DNA of 64,000 nt from Halostagnicola sp. A-GB9-2 (GCF_030068615.1 NZ_JASJOC010000001.1:744001-808000), one strand, 5' to 3'; positions 28,263 through 36,860 are shown, counted from the stretch's first letter. Notes: a model not told the origin generated them from the letters alone. Numbers and translations are program-made.

Positions 28263-28649
28263 ATGGACGACATCTCACTCGGCGTTCCGGAGCCGGTACT
28301 CGAGCGGTTGCCCGAAGGCAGCGACGACACCGCGATGGATATGCAACACGCCGTCGCGGGCTGGGAGGACCGCCTCAATCGAGCGATCGACGAAGCCGAC
28401 GACGAACGCGAGGCGGCCGCGAGCGTGCTCGAGGTGATCGAACGGTTCGAGGACCGCCTCGAGACCCACGACGAGTTCGTCCCGGAGCTACGCGCGTGGG
28501 GTCAGTCGCCGATCTACGCCATCGCGTGGCGAACGCTCTACGCCGACGTGATCGCCCAGCTGTACGAACACGACGACCTCGGCGAGCATCTCGATCGCGA
28601 ACGAAACGCGCGACTCCTCGAGGACGGGATTCGACTCAGCGATATGTAA
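28263..28649 (+). CDS. Conserved haloarchaeal hypothetical protein
   Basis: This 128-residue acidic protein (MDDISLGVPEPVLERLPEGS) is mainly helical: MQHAVAGWEDRLNRAIDEAD, AASVLEVIERFEDRLETH, SPIYAIAWRTLYADVIAQLY. There is no signal peptide or membrane helix and no motif I recognise. The composition is strongly halophilic and a start ATG follows the acidic pattern closely, so I consider it a real gene. It is 106 bases downstream of the GNAT gene on the same strand. Confidence 0.75.
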   Translation: MDDISLGVPEPVLERLPEGSDDTAMDMQHAVAGWEDRLNRAIDEADDEREAAASVLEVIERFEDRLETHDEFVPELRAWGQSPIYAIAWRTLYADVIAQLYEHDDLGEHLDRERNARLLEDGIRLSDM

Positions 28650-28712
28650 AGACTAGTCTCGAGCGCAACAGTATCCAGAAAGGCTTTGCTCTCAGGCTGG
28701 ATAGAATGGATC

Positions 28713-29192
28713 GTGACGAGCACTGACGAACTGTCCGCACCTCGAGAGGCACTTGACTTGACGACGCGAGTTCGACGGCGGGTTCTCCCGACGCTTCACC
28801 GAGTCAAAAAGCCCCTCGGCGGGTTCGCACAGTGTACCCAACACCCCGCGGAGTACGTTGGAACCGTCCAACGCGGACTGGGAGAGTTCCGAACCGACCT
28901 CGAGGCGATGGAGTTTGCGCCGGAACCGATCGCATCGCTGAAGATCCACAATGACGGCCGCCAATCGGCAGGGAGCTGGGTCAAACGGGAGTCGCCGCTC
29001 TCGACGTGGCAACTCCACATCGCGCTGTTTCAGGCCAGCGGCGAATCGCTCGAGGTGTTCGCCCACCGCGAGTACTCTTGGTTGCGCCATCCGTACAAAC
29101 ACTACACGGGAGAAGGCTGGGACAAAGTCTCCGGGGTCGAGCGAATGCGGTCGCTATTGCAGAATCACGGCGTCTCGTTTCGAATCGAATAA
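28713..29192 (+). CDS. Hypothetical protein
   Basis: The 159-residue protein starts at GTG 28713 (TSTDELSAPREALDL) or at a less likely TTG 28686. The sequence has conserved-looking elements (VLPTLHRVKKPLGGFAQCTQ, SLKIHNDGRQSAGSWVKRES, FAHREYSWLRHPYKHYTGEG) and an even alpha/beta composition. I do not recognise a domain. The clusters of Trp, His and Tyr near its C-terminus suggest a soluble ligand or protein-binding function, without specific evidence. Confidence 0.72.
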   Translation: MTSTDELSAPREALDLTTRVRRRVLPTLHRVKKPLGGFAQCTQHPAEYVGTVQRGLGEFRTDLEAMEFAPEPIASLKIHNDGRQSAGSWVKRESPLSTWQLHIALFQASGESLEVFAHREYSWLRHPYKHYTGEGWDKVSGVERMRSLLQNHGVSFRIE

Positions 29193-29197
29193 GTCTC

Positions 29198-29261
29198 GAT
29201 TCGGCTGCGTTCCGATTCGGCCGCGTTTCGGTTCGGTTGAATCCCGACTCGGCTGCGTTCC
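29198..29261. repeat. Imperfect short tandem repeats between genes
   Basis: Three copies of a 16-17 base unit close to gattcggctgcgttcc are at 29198-29213, 29214-29230 and 29246-29261, with a diverged partial copy between. They lie after the hypothetical gene and before the glycosyltransferase promoter. No function is evident. Confidence 0.6.
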
Positions 29262-29305
29262 GAGACCAGCAGTTGAACCAGTCCGGGACAGGACCGACGG
29301 AATAG

Positions 29306-29310
29306 TTATA
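29306..29310 (+). promoter_or_regulatory. TATA-like element of the glycosyltransferase gene
   Basis: TTATA is centred 28 bases before ATG 29336, the leaderless spacing; it supports the MAKAERVA start over the upstream GTG 29321. Confidence 0.5.
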
Positions 29311-29335
29311 CGATCGACCAGTGCAGATTCAATCG

Positions 29336-30448
29336 ATGGCGAAAGCCGAACGCGTCGCTGCGTTTACCGACCTCTATTATCCGACAGTCAACGGCGTCAC
29401 CTACACCGTTTCGCTCTGGCGAGAGCGCTGGCCTCGTATTCGAGACTCGATGTCGGTCGTTTTCCCACAGATGGACGACTACGATCCCGAAGAGGGTGAG
29501 TACACGCTACCGAGCGTTCCAGCCCCGCTCTACCCCAGATATCGACTCGGACTGCCGAGGATTCCGGAGGAACTCGAGACGCCCGACATCGTCCACGTTC
29601 ACACGCCGTTTACAATCGGAATCGCAGGGATTCGTTTCGCACGAAAACACGAGGTTCCCGTCGTCGCCTCCTATCACACCCTGCTCGAGGACCGAGCGGA
29701 CCAGCACGTGCCGGATCCGTTCGTCGGCAGCCTCGAGCGGATTGCGCGGTCCTACGAGCGGTCCGTGTTCGAGCACGTCGATCACGTCACTGCCCCCACG
29801 GCCTTCGCTCGTCGGAATCTCCTCGAGAACGTCGAGGCCGACGTCGACGTGAGTATCGTGTCGAACGGCATCGATACGGAGTTCTTTCGACCGGTCGATC
29901 CGACGGCGTTCCGCGAAAAATACGACCTCGAGGGACTCGACAGCCCGCTGGTAGGCTACACAGGCCGACACGGTCCCGAGAAGAACCTCGAGGAGGCCAT
30001 CGACGGCGTGGCGGGAACGGGCCTCACGCTCGTCATCGGCGGAGACGGACCCGCCCGCAAATCGATAGAATCCCACGCGGCGGAAGCCGATGCGGACGTT
30101 CGCTTTCTGGGATTCCTCGAGCGAGCGGAGCTTCCGGCCTTTTACTCGGCGCTCGACGCGTTCGTCTTCCCGAGTCCCGTCGAGACGCAGGGGTTGGTCG
30201 CGCTCGAGGCGACGGCCTGTGGAACGCCGGTCGTCGCCGTCGACGCGGGGGCGCTCACCGATTCCGTAATTCAGGGCGAGACCGGCTATCGATACGAGAA
30301 GGGGGACATCGGCGATCTACAGTGGGCGATCAACCGCACGCTCGCGGAGAACGATCGATTGTCGGATCTCTGCCGACGGCGGCGGCCGATGCTCTCGGTG
30401 GAGCACTCGCTCGAGCAGTTAGCGGATATTTACGACGAGTTAGTGTGA
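29336..30448 (+). CDS. GT4-family glycosyltransferase
   Basis: The 370-residue GT-B enzyme has an N-terminal Rossmann half (FTDLYYPTVNGVTYTVSLWR, DIVHVHTPFTIGIAGIRFA) and the GT4 C-terminal nucleotide-sugar half (GYTGRHGPEKNLEEAIDGVA, GDGPARKSIES, FPSPVETQGLVALEATACGT). The E-x7-E motif is SPVETQGLVALEA. The opening PTVNGVTY is typical of alpha-mannosyl or glucuronosyl transferases that build glycolipids. Donor and acceptor cannot be named. An AglB/Agl glycosylation locus is not present in this window. A gene annotated as glycolipid-binding family lies just downstream on the other strand, which may be coincidence. Confidence 0.93.
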   Translation: MAKAERVAAFTDLYYPTVNGVTYTVSLWRERWPRIRDSMSVVFPQMDDYDPEEGEYTLPSVPAPLYPRYRLGLPRIPEELETPDIVHVHTPFTIGIAGIRFARKHEVPVVASYHTLLEDRADQHVPDPFVGSLERIARSYERSVFEHVDHVTAPTAFARRNLLENVEADVDVSIVSNGIDTEFFRPVDPTAFREKYDLEGLDSPLVGYTGRHGPEKNLEEAIDGVAGTGLTLVIGGDGPARKSIESHAAEADADVRFLGFLERAELPAFYSALDAFVFPSPVETQGLVALEATACGTPVVAVDAGALTDSVIQGETGYRYEKGDIGDLQWAINRTLAENDRLSDLCRRRRPMLSVEHSLEQLADIYDELV

Positions 30449-30579
30449 CTCGAGTCCGTATCAAACGTATCTCTCGTCTATCGAGCGGTGACAGCCCATC
30501 TAGATGGCGCTGCTGAGATCGAAAGGAGGTTCCCCGTGTTCTCGTCGCTGTGAGCGTTCTGGGATTGCTACGCGCGGTT

Positions 30580-31456
30580 GGCTCTATTGAATCCCTCAAT
30601 TAGTGATAGGTTTCAGTAGTCGTGCTGAACACAGAGGATATATTCAGTATGGTTGGTTCATTCTATTCGGGCCTACATGTCCGGATAGGCCGTTCCTGCG
30701 AGTGCTGATTTATCAGCGGTTATGAGAGTAAGACTCGGTCAAACAATCCTGGATAATCAATAATGAGTCCATCCGAGTCAACAGGTAACTCGGCCGTGAA
30801 GCCACTGGATATGCTTTCATAGCGATACAATCCGCCATTCTCGTCGATTGGATCGAGGCAGGTGTACCTCTGAGAGACAGCCTCAATACGTAATTCGGGC
30901 ACTGTGATATATGCAATCTGCACCTCGGCCGACTCGTTTTGGTCGAGTTTTAAACGTCGAATTGGTAGTGTATTGCTGAACGGTGTTACTGAAATGTCCA
31001 CGTCAATGCATCCATTCAGTGCCGATACCTCCTCTCCTTGGCCATCTGCCCATTTGCCTCCACCATCGGCTCGAAGTGTTATTGATTCTGATTTCCGGCC
31101 GAGGGTGGCAATGTTCACTCGCTGAACGTGATATTGACGGTCGCATTCAACTTCGTAGTGGAGACGAAACGATGCGCCATCAACCGAACCAATGACGACG
31201 CTCTCAGCAACGATACCTGTTGAATCCTCGATGAGGTGTAGAGATTCTATCCCAACCCCGGCAACCGGTGACCAGAATATGTCTCGGTTCATACAACGGA
31301 CAATATTGTGGGTCTGGATAGCTATACCGTTTCACAGACTGAATTTTCGGTATCTACCGGTCTGATGCCGTTCCATCCAAACCATCTTCCGTACCACATT
31401 CGCGCTTTGTATTCAGCACACCGTTATTGTCAGGTTTGGAAGTTTTCAACAGAGCC
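30580..31456. mobile_element. Possible IS-derived element carrying a non-transposase gene
   Basis: GGCTCTATTGAA at 30580-30591 and TTCAACAGAGCC at 31445-31456 are inverted copies with one mismatch (11 of 12). About 40 bases inside each end there is a second matching segment on the inward-reading strands, GCTGAACACAGAG and GCTGAATACAAAG. The pattern, and the spacing of about 880 bases, looks like the termini of a haloarchaeal insertion sequence. The interior encodes the glycolipid-binding-family protein and no transposase. No target duplication is clear, so an old insertion or two separate remnants are alternatives. Confidence 0.45.
30720..31292 (-). CDS. Putative glycolipid-binding family protein (DUF1089)
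   Basis: The 190-residue protein matches the putative glycolipid-binding family (PF06475): SPVAGVGIESLHLIEDSTGI, RLHYEVECDRQYHVQRVNI, the highly conserved LNGCIDVDISVTPFSNTLPI followed by RRL, QRYTCLD, and SSGFTAELPVDSDGLIIDYP. The length is normal for the family, whose biochemical function is not settled. Codon use is plainly AT-richer than the flanking genes (for example AAT, ATA, TTA), suggesting acquisition. It sits between IS-like termini. Confidence 0.87.
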   Translation of the reverse strand: MNRDIFWSPVAGVGIESLHLIEDSTGIVAESVVIGSVDGASFRLHYEVECDRQYHVQRVNIATLGRKSESITLRADGGGKWADGQGEEVSALNGCIDVDISVTPFSNTLPIRRLKLDQNESAEVQIAYITVPELRIEAVSQRYTCLDPIDENGGLYRYESISSGFTAELPVDSDGLIIDYPGLFDRVLLS

Positions 31457-31474
31457 GGGCGTTTTGATCGTCGC

Positions 31475-31857
31475 TGCGAGCGTTCCTGCTCGCACGAGCC
31501 ACGATGAGGACCACATCCTCCCCAACCGATTCGCTCGTTCTCAGCTCACGGTGGTTCGAGAGACCGTCGGTCTCTCGTCATCAAGCGAACGCGTCCCGTT
31601 CGCGGACATCGCGAATCGAAGATTCGCTCAGTCACGAAACGGCCTGCCGTTTCGAACGACTTCGCCGTTCGCTGTTTCGCGACGCTACGCGTCGCGCTCC
31701 CCTCGCTCATCCACCGGAAGGCGCTTCGCGACTTCCAAGCCGTTCGGTCACCGAGTGACCGAAGACCTCGTGCATCATCGCGCCGCGGCTCGCAGCGGCT
31801 CACGGTTCCTGATAGTCACCGTTCGCTTCTCGAGGCCTTCACTCCGTTCACGCCTCG
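31475..31857. repeat. Array of at least 11 small perfect hairpins
   Basis: A non-coding stretch consists almost wholly of short palindromes. Stems I can pair exactly are: tgcgagc/gctcgca (31475-31494), gagga/tcctc (31506-31520), cgagagacc/ggtctctcg (31557-31577), gcgaacg/cgttcgc (31585-31603), gcgaatc/gattcgc (31611-31627), cgaaacggc/gccgtttcg (31635-31654), cgaacg/cgttcg (31653-31671), gcgacgc/gcgtcgc (31679-31695), ttcggtcac/gtgaccgaa (31743-31763), gccgc/gcggc (31782-31799) and cgaggc/gcctcg (31831-31857). Loops are mostly 2-6 bases. Its function is unknown; similar palindrome-dense stretches occur in other haloarchaea, to my recollection. Confidence 0.8.
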
Positions 31858-31949
31858 CTTCGTTCGCCGCGACGCAGCGCGCGCCACCGCAGACCAATCG
31901 ATTGGACCGGCGAGGCGTGGGTTATATTTCGATAAGAGGGCCGGGTAAC

Positions 31950-32678
31950 TTAGAGTTCCGTCGCGGCCTCGAGCGTGATGTCGATCGCTCGGCCGACGTT
32001 GTTCTTCGCTTTCTCGGGCAGTTCGTCGTCCTCGGTGTCGGTTCCTTTCTGCGTTCCCTCGACGAGGTTGCCGTCGACGGTGCAGATAGCGCCCGCTCGG
32101 AGTCCCTTGCGGCGGGCCAGCGAGAAGACTGCGGCGGCTTCCATCTCGACCGAGAGGAGTCCCGCGTCCTCCCAGTCGGCGACGTGCTCGTCGGTCTCGG
32201 CGTAGTAGGCGTCGTCGCTCGCGATCGGACCGACGTGAACGTCCTCGTCGTTCGCCTCGGCGGCGTCGACGAGTCCCGAGAGCACGTCGTAGTCCGGAAC
32301 GGCGGGGTACTCGACGGCCTCGTACCGTTTGCTCGTCCCTTCGTTTTTCGCCGCGCCGGTCGCGACGATCATGTCGCCGATCTCGATATCGGACTGGAGC
32401 GCCCCGGTCGTTCCGACGCGGACGAACGTTTCGACGCCGACGTTCGCCAGCTCTTCGATAGCGATCGCGGCCGACGGACAGCCGATCCCGGTCGAACAGA
32501 TCGTCAGCTCTCTGCCGTTATAGGTCGCGTTGACGACCTTGTACTCGCGGTTCTGTGCGATGGTCTCGGACTCGTCGCAGTGGCTCGCGATTCGATCGAC
32601 GCGACCCGGATCGCCGGGTATCAGCGCGATGTCCGTAAGATCTCCCTCATCAACCAGTAGATGCGGTTGTGTCGCCAT
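31950..32678 (-). CDS. Nucleoside phosphorylase (uridine/purine, PNP-UDP family)
   Basis: The 242-residue enzyme has the PNP/UDP-1 family signatures: LIPGDPGRVDRIASH (phosphate loop), STGIGCPSAAIAIEEL, VGTTGALQSDIEIGDMIVAT, and the nucleoside-binding LLSVEMEAAAVFSLAR with Glu and Met contacting ribose, and the last helix GLRAGAICTVDGN. It cleaves nucleosides with phosphate to base plus (deoxy)ribose-1-phosphate; the subtype (uridine or purine) is not decided. Start ATG 32678 (MATQPHLL). PfkB kinase and deoC lie within 3 kb, so a nucleoside salvage cluster is likely. Confidence 0.93.
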   Translation of the reverse strand: MATQPHLLVDEGDLTDIALIPGDPGRVDRIASHCDESETIAQNREYKVVNATYNGRELTICSTGIGCPSAAIAIEELANVGVETFVRVGTTGALQSDIEIGDMIVATGAAKNEGTSKRYEAVEYPAVPDYDVLSGLVDAAEANDEDVHVGPIASDDAYYAETDEHVADWEDAGLLSVEMEAAAVFSLARRKGLRAGAICTVDGNLVEGTQKGTDTEDDELPEKAKNNVGRAIDITLEAATEL

Positions 32679-32931
32679 ACGCACCGGTTCCGTGGGCGGC
32701 GAGAAAAACCTTCTCCAGTCCGTCTCGAGTCGTCACCTCGCAGTCGCCGTATCGAGCGGGAAACTCGAGTGTCGAACCCGGTCGTCTCGAGGAGAGGGAG
32801 TGGTAGTAGCGAACGTCGACAGTAAAGATGTAGAGGGCGGTGGGTAACGAGCACCGATAGTGGCGAACGTCGGTAGCGGCGAGCGGTCTGTGAATAGCCG
32901 GAACCTCGAGCGGTCTCGAGGTGATTCGCGA

Positions 32932-33234
32932 TCAGTTTTCGGCGTAGACGTGGACCCGTTCGGGCCGAACGACGACGGTCGCGCTGTCGACCTCGAAACG
33001 CACTCTGCCGCCCGTTCGATCGGTTCCGCTGAAGGTGGATCCGAAGAGGGAATCGAGTGCATCGGGATCGATGTACTGGTACAGTTGTGTACTGCCAGCG
33101 GTCACATCCTCGCCGTGAAACGATGCGAGTGCTGTTGCAACGGCGACGCTCGGCGGCTCATCTTCGCGCCGGTCGTATTGGACGTGCGTGCGGTTGTCAC
33201 CAGGTGCAGACGTCCGGGGGATACCTTTCATCAT
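32932..33234 (-). CDS. HalOD1 output-domain protein
   Basis: The 100-residue protein is one HalOD1 domain: VAVATALASFHGEDVTAGST, then the hallmark LYQYIDPDALDSLFGS, and VRFEVDSATVVVRPERVHVY. HalOD1 is a haloarchaeal domain found alone or after receiver and PAS domains, with a presumed signalling output role. It lies between the phosphorylase and the PfkB kinase on the same strand. A second, AT-richer copy is at 50.4 kb. Confidence 0.87.
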   Translation of the reverse strand: MMKGIPRTSAPGDNRTHVQYDRREDEPPSVAVATALASFHGEDVTAGSTQLYQYIDPDALDSLFGSTFSGTDRTGGRVRFEVDSATVVVRPERVHVYAEN

Positions 33235-33375
33235 GTCTCTCAGTCACAGGATCGTGACTTCCTATTCAAACGGGCAACGGCGTCGGGTATATAACTGCCG
33301 TCAGACAACACCCGCTGAGAACTTCAGCAGGTGCTGGGTTCGAATCTTTCACGACTACTTATATATCCGTGTTGG

Positions 33376-34257
33376 TCACCCTCGTGACTCGAGAAATCGG
33401 TCGACGGCGTCAATCGTTGGGACGCTTCGGGGCCCCTTTCGACTCGCAGCGAGTGCTCCACAGGCGTTGGCGTACTCGAGTGCGGCCTCGGCGTCGTCCG
33501 TTCGAAGCGTCGAGGCGAGAAAGCCGGCGGCGAAGGCGTCGCCTGCCCCGCTCGTATCGACGGAGTCGATTTCGAAGCCGGAGTGGACGAACGACTCGGA
33601 CGGTGTGTGGACTTCGCCGCCGTCTTCGCCGTGTTTGGCGACGACCGTACCTTCGGTAAATTCCGTGACGTCCTCGTCGGCGTCGACCATCGCGTCGATC
33701 TCCCGATCGTTGGCGAAGATGATATCGGAGAGGGCGAGCGTTTCGCCGTACTCGCGATCACCCAGTCGACGGCCGGGATCGAAGCTCACAGTCGATCCCG
33801 AACGCGTTGCAACGCGTGCGATCTCGGCGGCCGTCTTGGGACGTTGTCCCGTGAGGTGGACGTGATCGGCTGATTCGATTCGTTCCGGGTTGACGTCCGC
33901 CGCTCGGATTGCTTCGTTGACGCCGTCGTTTCCAAGCACCGACACCGCGCCCGACTCGGTGACGAGGAGGTACTTTACGGAGGTTGCCGCGTCCTCGACG
34001 ATTCGAAGCCCGTCGACCGAAACGCCCGCGTCCTCGAGGTCGCGCTTGGCTAACAGCCCGTTCTCGTCGTCGCCGACGCTCCCGACGAGTCCCGTTTCGA
34101 CCTCGAGTCCGGCCAGCGCGGTCGCGACGTTGGCCGCGCTCCCGCCGCCTGACTGTCGCTGGGAGCGGATCGACGCCTCGCCGTCGGGTTCGGGAAATCT
34201 ATCGACGCGAAGGGTCACGTCCCAGTTGACGTGACCGGCGGTGAGCACCGTGACCAT
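33376..34257 (-). CDS. PfkB-family sugar/nucleoside kinase
   Basis: The 293-residue kinase has both PfkB signatures: near residue 36 SGGGSAANVATALAGLEVE and near residue 234 DTSGAGDAFAAGFLAS with catalytic Asp240. Substrate-binding NWDVTLRVDRFP is at the start. PfkB enzymes phosphorylate ribose, ribose-1-phosphate, nucleosides, fructose and KDG. The neighbouring nucleoside phosphorylase, and deoC beyond, suggest that ribose-1-phosphate or a nucleoside is the substrate, as in the pentose-bisphosphate route described for halophilic archaea; this is inference. Confidence 0.9.
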   Translation of the reverse strand: MVTVLTAGHVNWDVTLRVDRFPEPDGEASIRSQRQSGGGSAANVATALAGLEVETGLVGSVGDDENGLLAKRDLEDAGVSVDGLRIVEDAATSVKYLLVTESGAVSVLGNDGVNEAIRAADVNPERIESADHVHLTGQRPKTAAEIARVATRSGSTVSFDPGRRLGDREYGETLALSDIIFANDREIDAMVDADEDVTEFTEGTVVAKHGEDGGEVHTPSESFVHSGFEIDSVDTSGAGDAFAAGFLASTLRTDDAEAALEYANACGALAASRKGPRSVPTIDAVDRFLESRG

Positions 34258-34383
34258 TCACGACTCGGCAAACGGACCGGGGAGAGAAAAACGGTTCCGT
34301 TCTGCGGGTTCGGCGAGAGCGAGAGCTCGAGGAGGCGGGAGAAACCTCGAGGGCGACTGCAAGAAGTGTTCGTGGCGAGCCGG

Positions 34384-35205
34384 CTACGCGATCGTAAAGA
34401 GCAACACGTTGTGAACGCCGGGGCCGAGCCCGACGGCGGCGATGAAAGCGAGCAGGAGCCGGGCCTGTCGCGGCGCGTCGCGAACGTACTCTTTGAACAG
34501 GCCGACGACGGCCATCGCGAGGGCGACCTTCACGACGACGAACAGCCAGCCGGCACCGAGCAGATCATACGTCGGGAGCGCCTCGCCGGCGTGAAGGATC
34601 AGCTGTGAAGCGGGAACCTCCTCGCTCGCGCCAAGAATATCGTAGCCGACGGCGGTCGAGACGCCGTCGAGCGCGTGTCCGAACACGACCAGAAGGCCAG
34701 TCAGGCCCGTTACCGCGGCGGTCTCGCTCGCCCACCGCTCGAGTCCGACCCAGGCGAGCGCGGTCAGAACGACCGAGAGGACGACCGAAACGGCCGGCCA
34801 GAACGCGTCGATCGTTCCGGCGTCCAAGCCCGTGTTGATCGCGTAGCCGGCGGCGACGAGAAAGAGCAGTGCGCCGCTGACGCCGAGTGGCGTCTCGACC
34901 GACTGCTGGAGTTCGGCTCCGTGAAGGTATATGCTCGCGACCCAGACGAACCCGGCGAGGACGGCCGTCGTGACGTAGACGGTCGGCGCGCCGAACAGGA
35001 CGTCGATCGGTCCGGGAATCGCCTGGACCTGATAGAGCACATGCAACGTCGAGCCGAGCACCATCCAGGGTGCGAACGCAATCACCGTCCGGTCGGTTAC
35101 GGCTGGACTGTTCACCCACAACAGTGCGAGAACACCAACGAGGGCGACCAGAAGCGGTAGCAGAAATTCCACCGGCGGAACGGCAAATCCCTCTGGGAAC
35201 ACCAT
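34384..35205 (-). CDS. DUF63-family membrane protein
   Basis: The 273-residue protein has about seven membrane segments starting FLLPLLVALVGVLALLWVNS and contains the DUF63 hallmark VVFGHALDGVSTAVGYDILG, with Asp and His inside the membrane, and the ending FIAAVGLGPGVHNVL. DUF63 proteins are common in archaea; their function is unknown. The Asp/His motif in a helix suggests proton or metal handling, or an intramembrane enzyme; this is speculation. Start ATG 35205 (MVFPEGFAVP); the upstream 121 codons in frame are not protein-like. Confidence 0.87.
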   Translation of the reverse strand: MVFPEGFAVPPVEFLLPLLVALVGVLALLWVNSPAVTDRTVIAFAPWMVLGSTLHVLYQVQAIPGPIDVLFGAPTVYVTTAVLAGFVWVASIYLHGAELQQSVETPLGVSGALLFLVAAGYAINTGLDAGTIDAFWPAVSVVLSVVLTALAWVGLERWASETAAVTGLTGLLVVFGHALDGVSTAVGYDILGASEEVPASQLILHAGEALPTYDLLGAGWLFVVVKVALAMAVVGLFKEYVRDAPRQARLLLAFIAAVGLGPGVHNVLLFTIA

Positions 35206-35358
35206 ATACGGCAACTGGTACGTGCCAGTGACTAACCGTTTCCGATCCTCGAGGAGACGGGTTCGAGTCCGTCGACTTGCGCTCAACTCATTAGGCGACT
35301 TCCTCGAGCGATGAACGGAATCGTGCGGGTTTTTCACCTCTCGGTCGTTCGACCCAGT

Positions 35359-35994
35359 ATGGACCGTCACGAACTCGCCCGCTCGATCGATCACACCGTT
35401 CTCGGCCCCGAGACGACACCCGCGGATATCGAAGCCGTCCTCGACGACGCCACAGAGCACGGAATGAACGCCTGCATCCCGCCGTACTACCTCGAGGAGG
35501 CGGTCGACTACGCACCCAATGTCACGCTCGCGACCGTTATCGGGTTTCCCCACGGACAGAACGACCACGACACGAAACGCAGAGAGGGCGTCCTGGCGTG
35601 GAAGGCTGGCGCGGACGAACTCGACGTCGTGATCAACATCGGGCGCTTAAAAGCGGGCGAACTCGAGGCTGTCACCGCCGAACTCGAGGAGCTCGTCGCC
35701 GCCGTCCCGATTCCCGTGAAGGTGATCATCGAGACGGCGCTGTTGAGCGACAAGCAGAAACACGAGGCCTGTCAGGCGGCCCTCGATGCGGACGCGGCGA
35801 TGGTCAAGACCTCGACCGGGTTCTCTGATGGGGGTGCGACCGTCGAGGACGTCGAGCTCATGAGCGAGTACCTGCCCGTCAAAGCCAGTGGCGGCGTCGG
35901 AAGCTACGAGGAAGCGATGGACATGATCGAGGCCGGTGCCGAACGAATCGGGGCCTCGAGCGGACTCGAGATTCTCGACGGCGCTCCGAGATAG
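35359..35994 (+). CDS. deoC: Deoxyribose-phosphate aldolase
   Basis: DeoC splits 2-deoxyribose-5-phosphate into acetaldehyde and glyceraldehyde-3-phosphate. The 211-residue protein has the class I motifs: [10 protein letters not shown] at the N-terminus, [15 protein letters not shown] (Asp89), the Schiff-base Lys150 in [15 protein letters not shown], and [14 protein letters not shown]. Length is normal for the short archaeal/bacterial form. ATG 35359 is chosen; the upstream 16 codons in frame lack similarity. It diverges from the DUF63 gene and completes the deoxynucleoside route begun by the phosphorylase at 32 kb, although on the opposite strand. Confidence 0.96.
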   Translation: MDRHELARSIDHTVLGPETTPADIEAVLDDATEHGMNACIPPYYLEEAVDYAPNVTLATVIGFPHGQNDHDTKRREGVLAWKAGADELDVVINIGRLKAGELEAVTAELEELVAAVPIPVKVIIETALLSDKQKHEACQAALDADAAMVKTSTGFSDGGATVEDVELMSEYLPVKASGGVGSYEEAMDMIEAGAERIGASSGLEILDGAPR

Positions 35995-36083
35995 ACAAAA
36001 AGCGCTTTTGTGAGACGGCGAACCGTTCACGTGCGGTACCTCCGGGCGTAGTTATTCAGGGATAGTGGTTGAGTGTAGGGAGT

Positions 36084-36860
36084 ATGAGCGAGTTCGTGAC
36101 GATGCTCGTCGTAACGGCCGTCGCCGGCGCGGTGACCGGTCTCGGGGCACTTCCGGTATTCTTCCGCGCGACCGTCACCCACCGCGTGTACGACGCCGCC
36201 CTCGGTCTCGCCGCGGGGATTATGGTTGGCGCAAGCGTGTTCGGGTTGATACTCCCCGGGATGGACGAAGGCGGACTCGAACCGGTCGTCGCCGGTGTGT
36301 TTCTCGGCGGTCTGGTACTGTTAGCCGGGAATCAGATTATTCCACACCTTCACGTACGGTTTACCGGGTGGCGTCACGAAGGAAGCGTCACACCCGCGGG
36401 CCCGGATTCAAGCGTTCGACGGGCGCTGTTGATCGGGGGCGCAATCGTTCTTCACAACGCCCCGGAGGGGCTGGCGATAGGCGTCGCGTTCGCGTCCGGA
36501 TTTCAGGATGTCGCGTACTTGCTCGCGGTCGTTATCGGACTCCAGAATATTCCGGACGGCTTTGCCTTCGCAGTGCCGTTCGGGGAAACGGGCGTCTCGA
36601 ACGCGAAGATTTTCCTGTACACGACGCTATCGGGTCTCGTTCCGCAGGTCGGGGCCGCTATTTTCGGATACGTTCTCGTCGTGATTGCGGCGGGACTGTT
36701 CCCCGTCGCGGCCGGTTTTGCGGCCGGTGCGATGCTGGCGGTCGTCTTCCGCGAAATGATCCCCTCCTCGCACGGACACGGCTACGCCGACGCCGCAACG
36801 AGCGCGTTCATCGTTGGATTTGTCCTGTTAGTCATCGTCGACGAACTGCTCGTCGTCTGA
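36084..36860 (+). CDS. ZIP-family metal transporter
   Basis: The 258-residue protein has eight membrane segments with the ZIP core VLHNAPEGLAIGVAF (TM4) and GLQNIPDGFAFAVPF (TM5), whose His, Asn, Glu and Asp residues form the metal site. The loop after TM3 has HLHVRFTGWRH, a short His cluster as is usual in ZIP proteins. It imports Zn2+ or another divalent metal into the cytoplasm. TTATT is centred 30 bases before the ATG (GTTATTCAGG), so a leaderless start is plausible. Confidence 0.93.
   Translation: MSEFVTMLVVTAVAGAVTGLGALPVFFRATVTHRVYDAALGLAAGIMVGASVFGLILPGMDEGGLEPVVAGVFLGGLVLLAGNQIIPHLHVRFTGWRHEGSVTPAGPDSSVRRALLIGGAIVLHNAPEGLAIGVAFASGFQDVAYLLAVVIGLQNIPDGFAFAVPFGETGVSNAKIFLYTTLSGLVPQVGAAIFGYVLVVIAAGLFPVAAGFAAGAMLAVVFREMIPSSHGHGYADAATSAFIVGFVLLVIVDELLVV

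Noticed and set aside
31440-31940. CRISPR array
   Set aside because: The palindromes differ in sequence and have no constant repeat or regular spacers, so this is not a CRISPR array.
33325-33365. Possible tRNA T-arm (gctgggttcgaatctttc)
   Set aside because: The T-loop motif is present, but the stem does not pair and no acceptor, D or anticodon arms can be built around it.
35255-35280. Possible tRNA T-arm (gacgggttcgagtccgtc)
   Set aside because: The stem forms only with an eight-base loop, and no other tRNA arm fits; it is part of an intergenic region.
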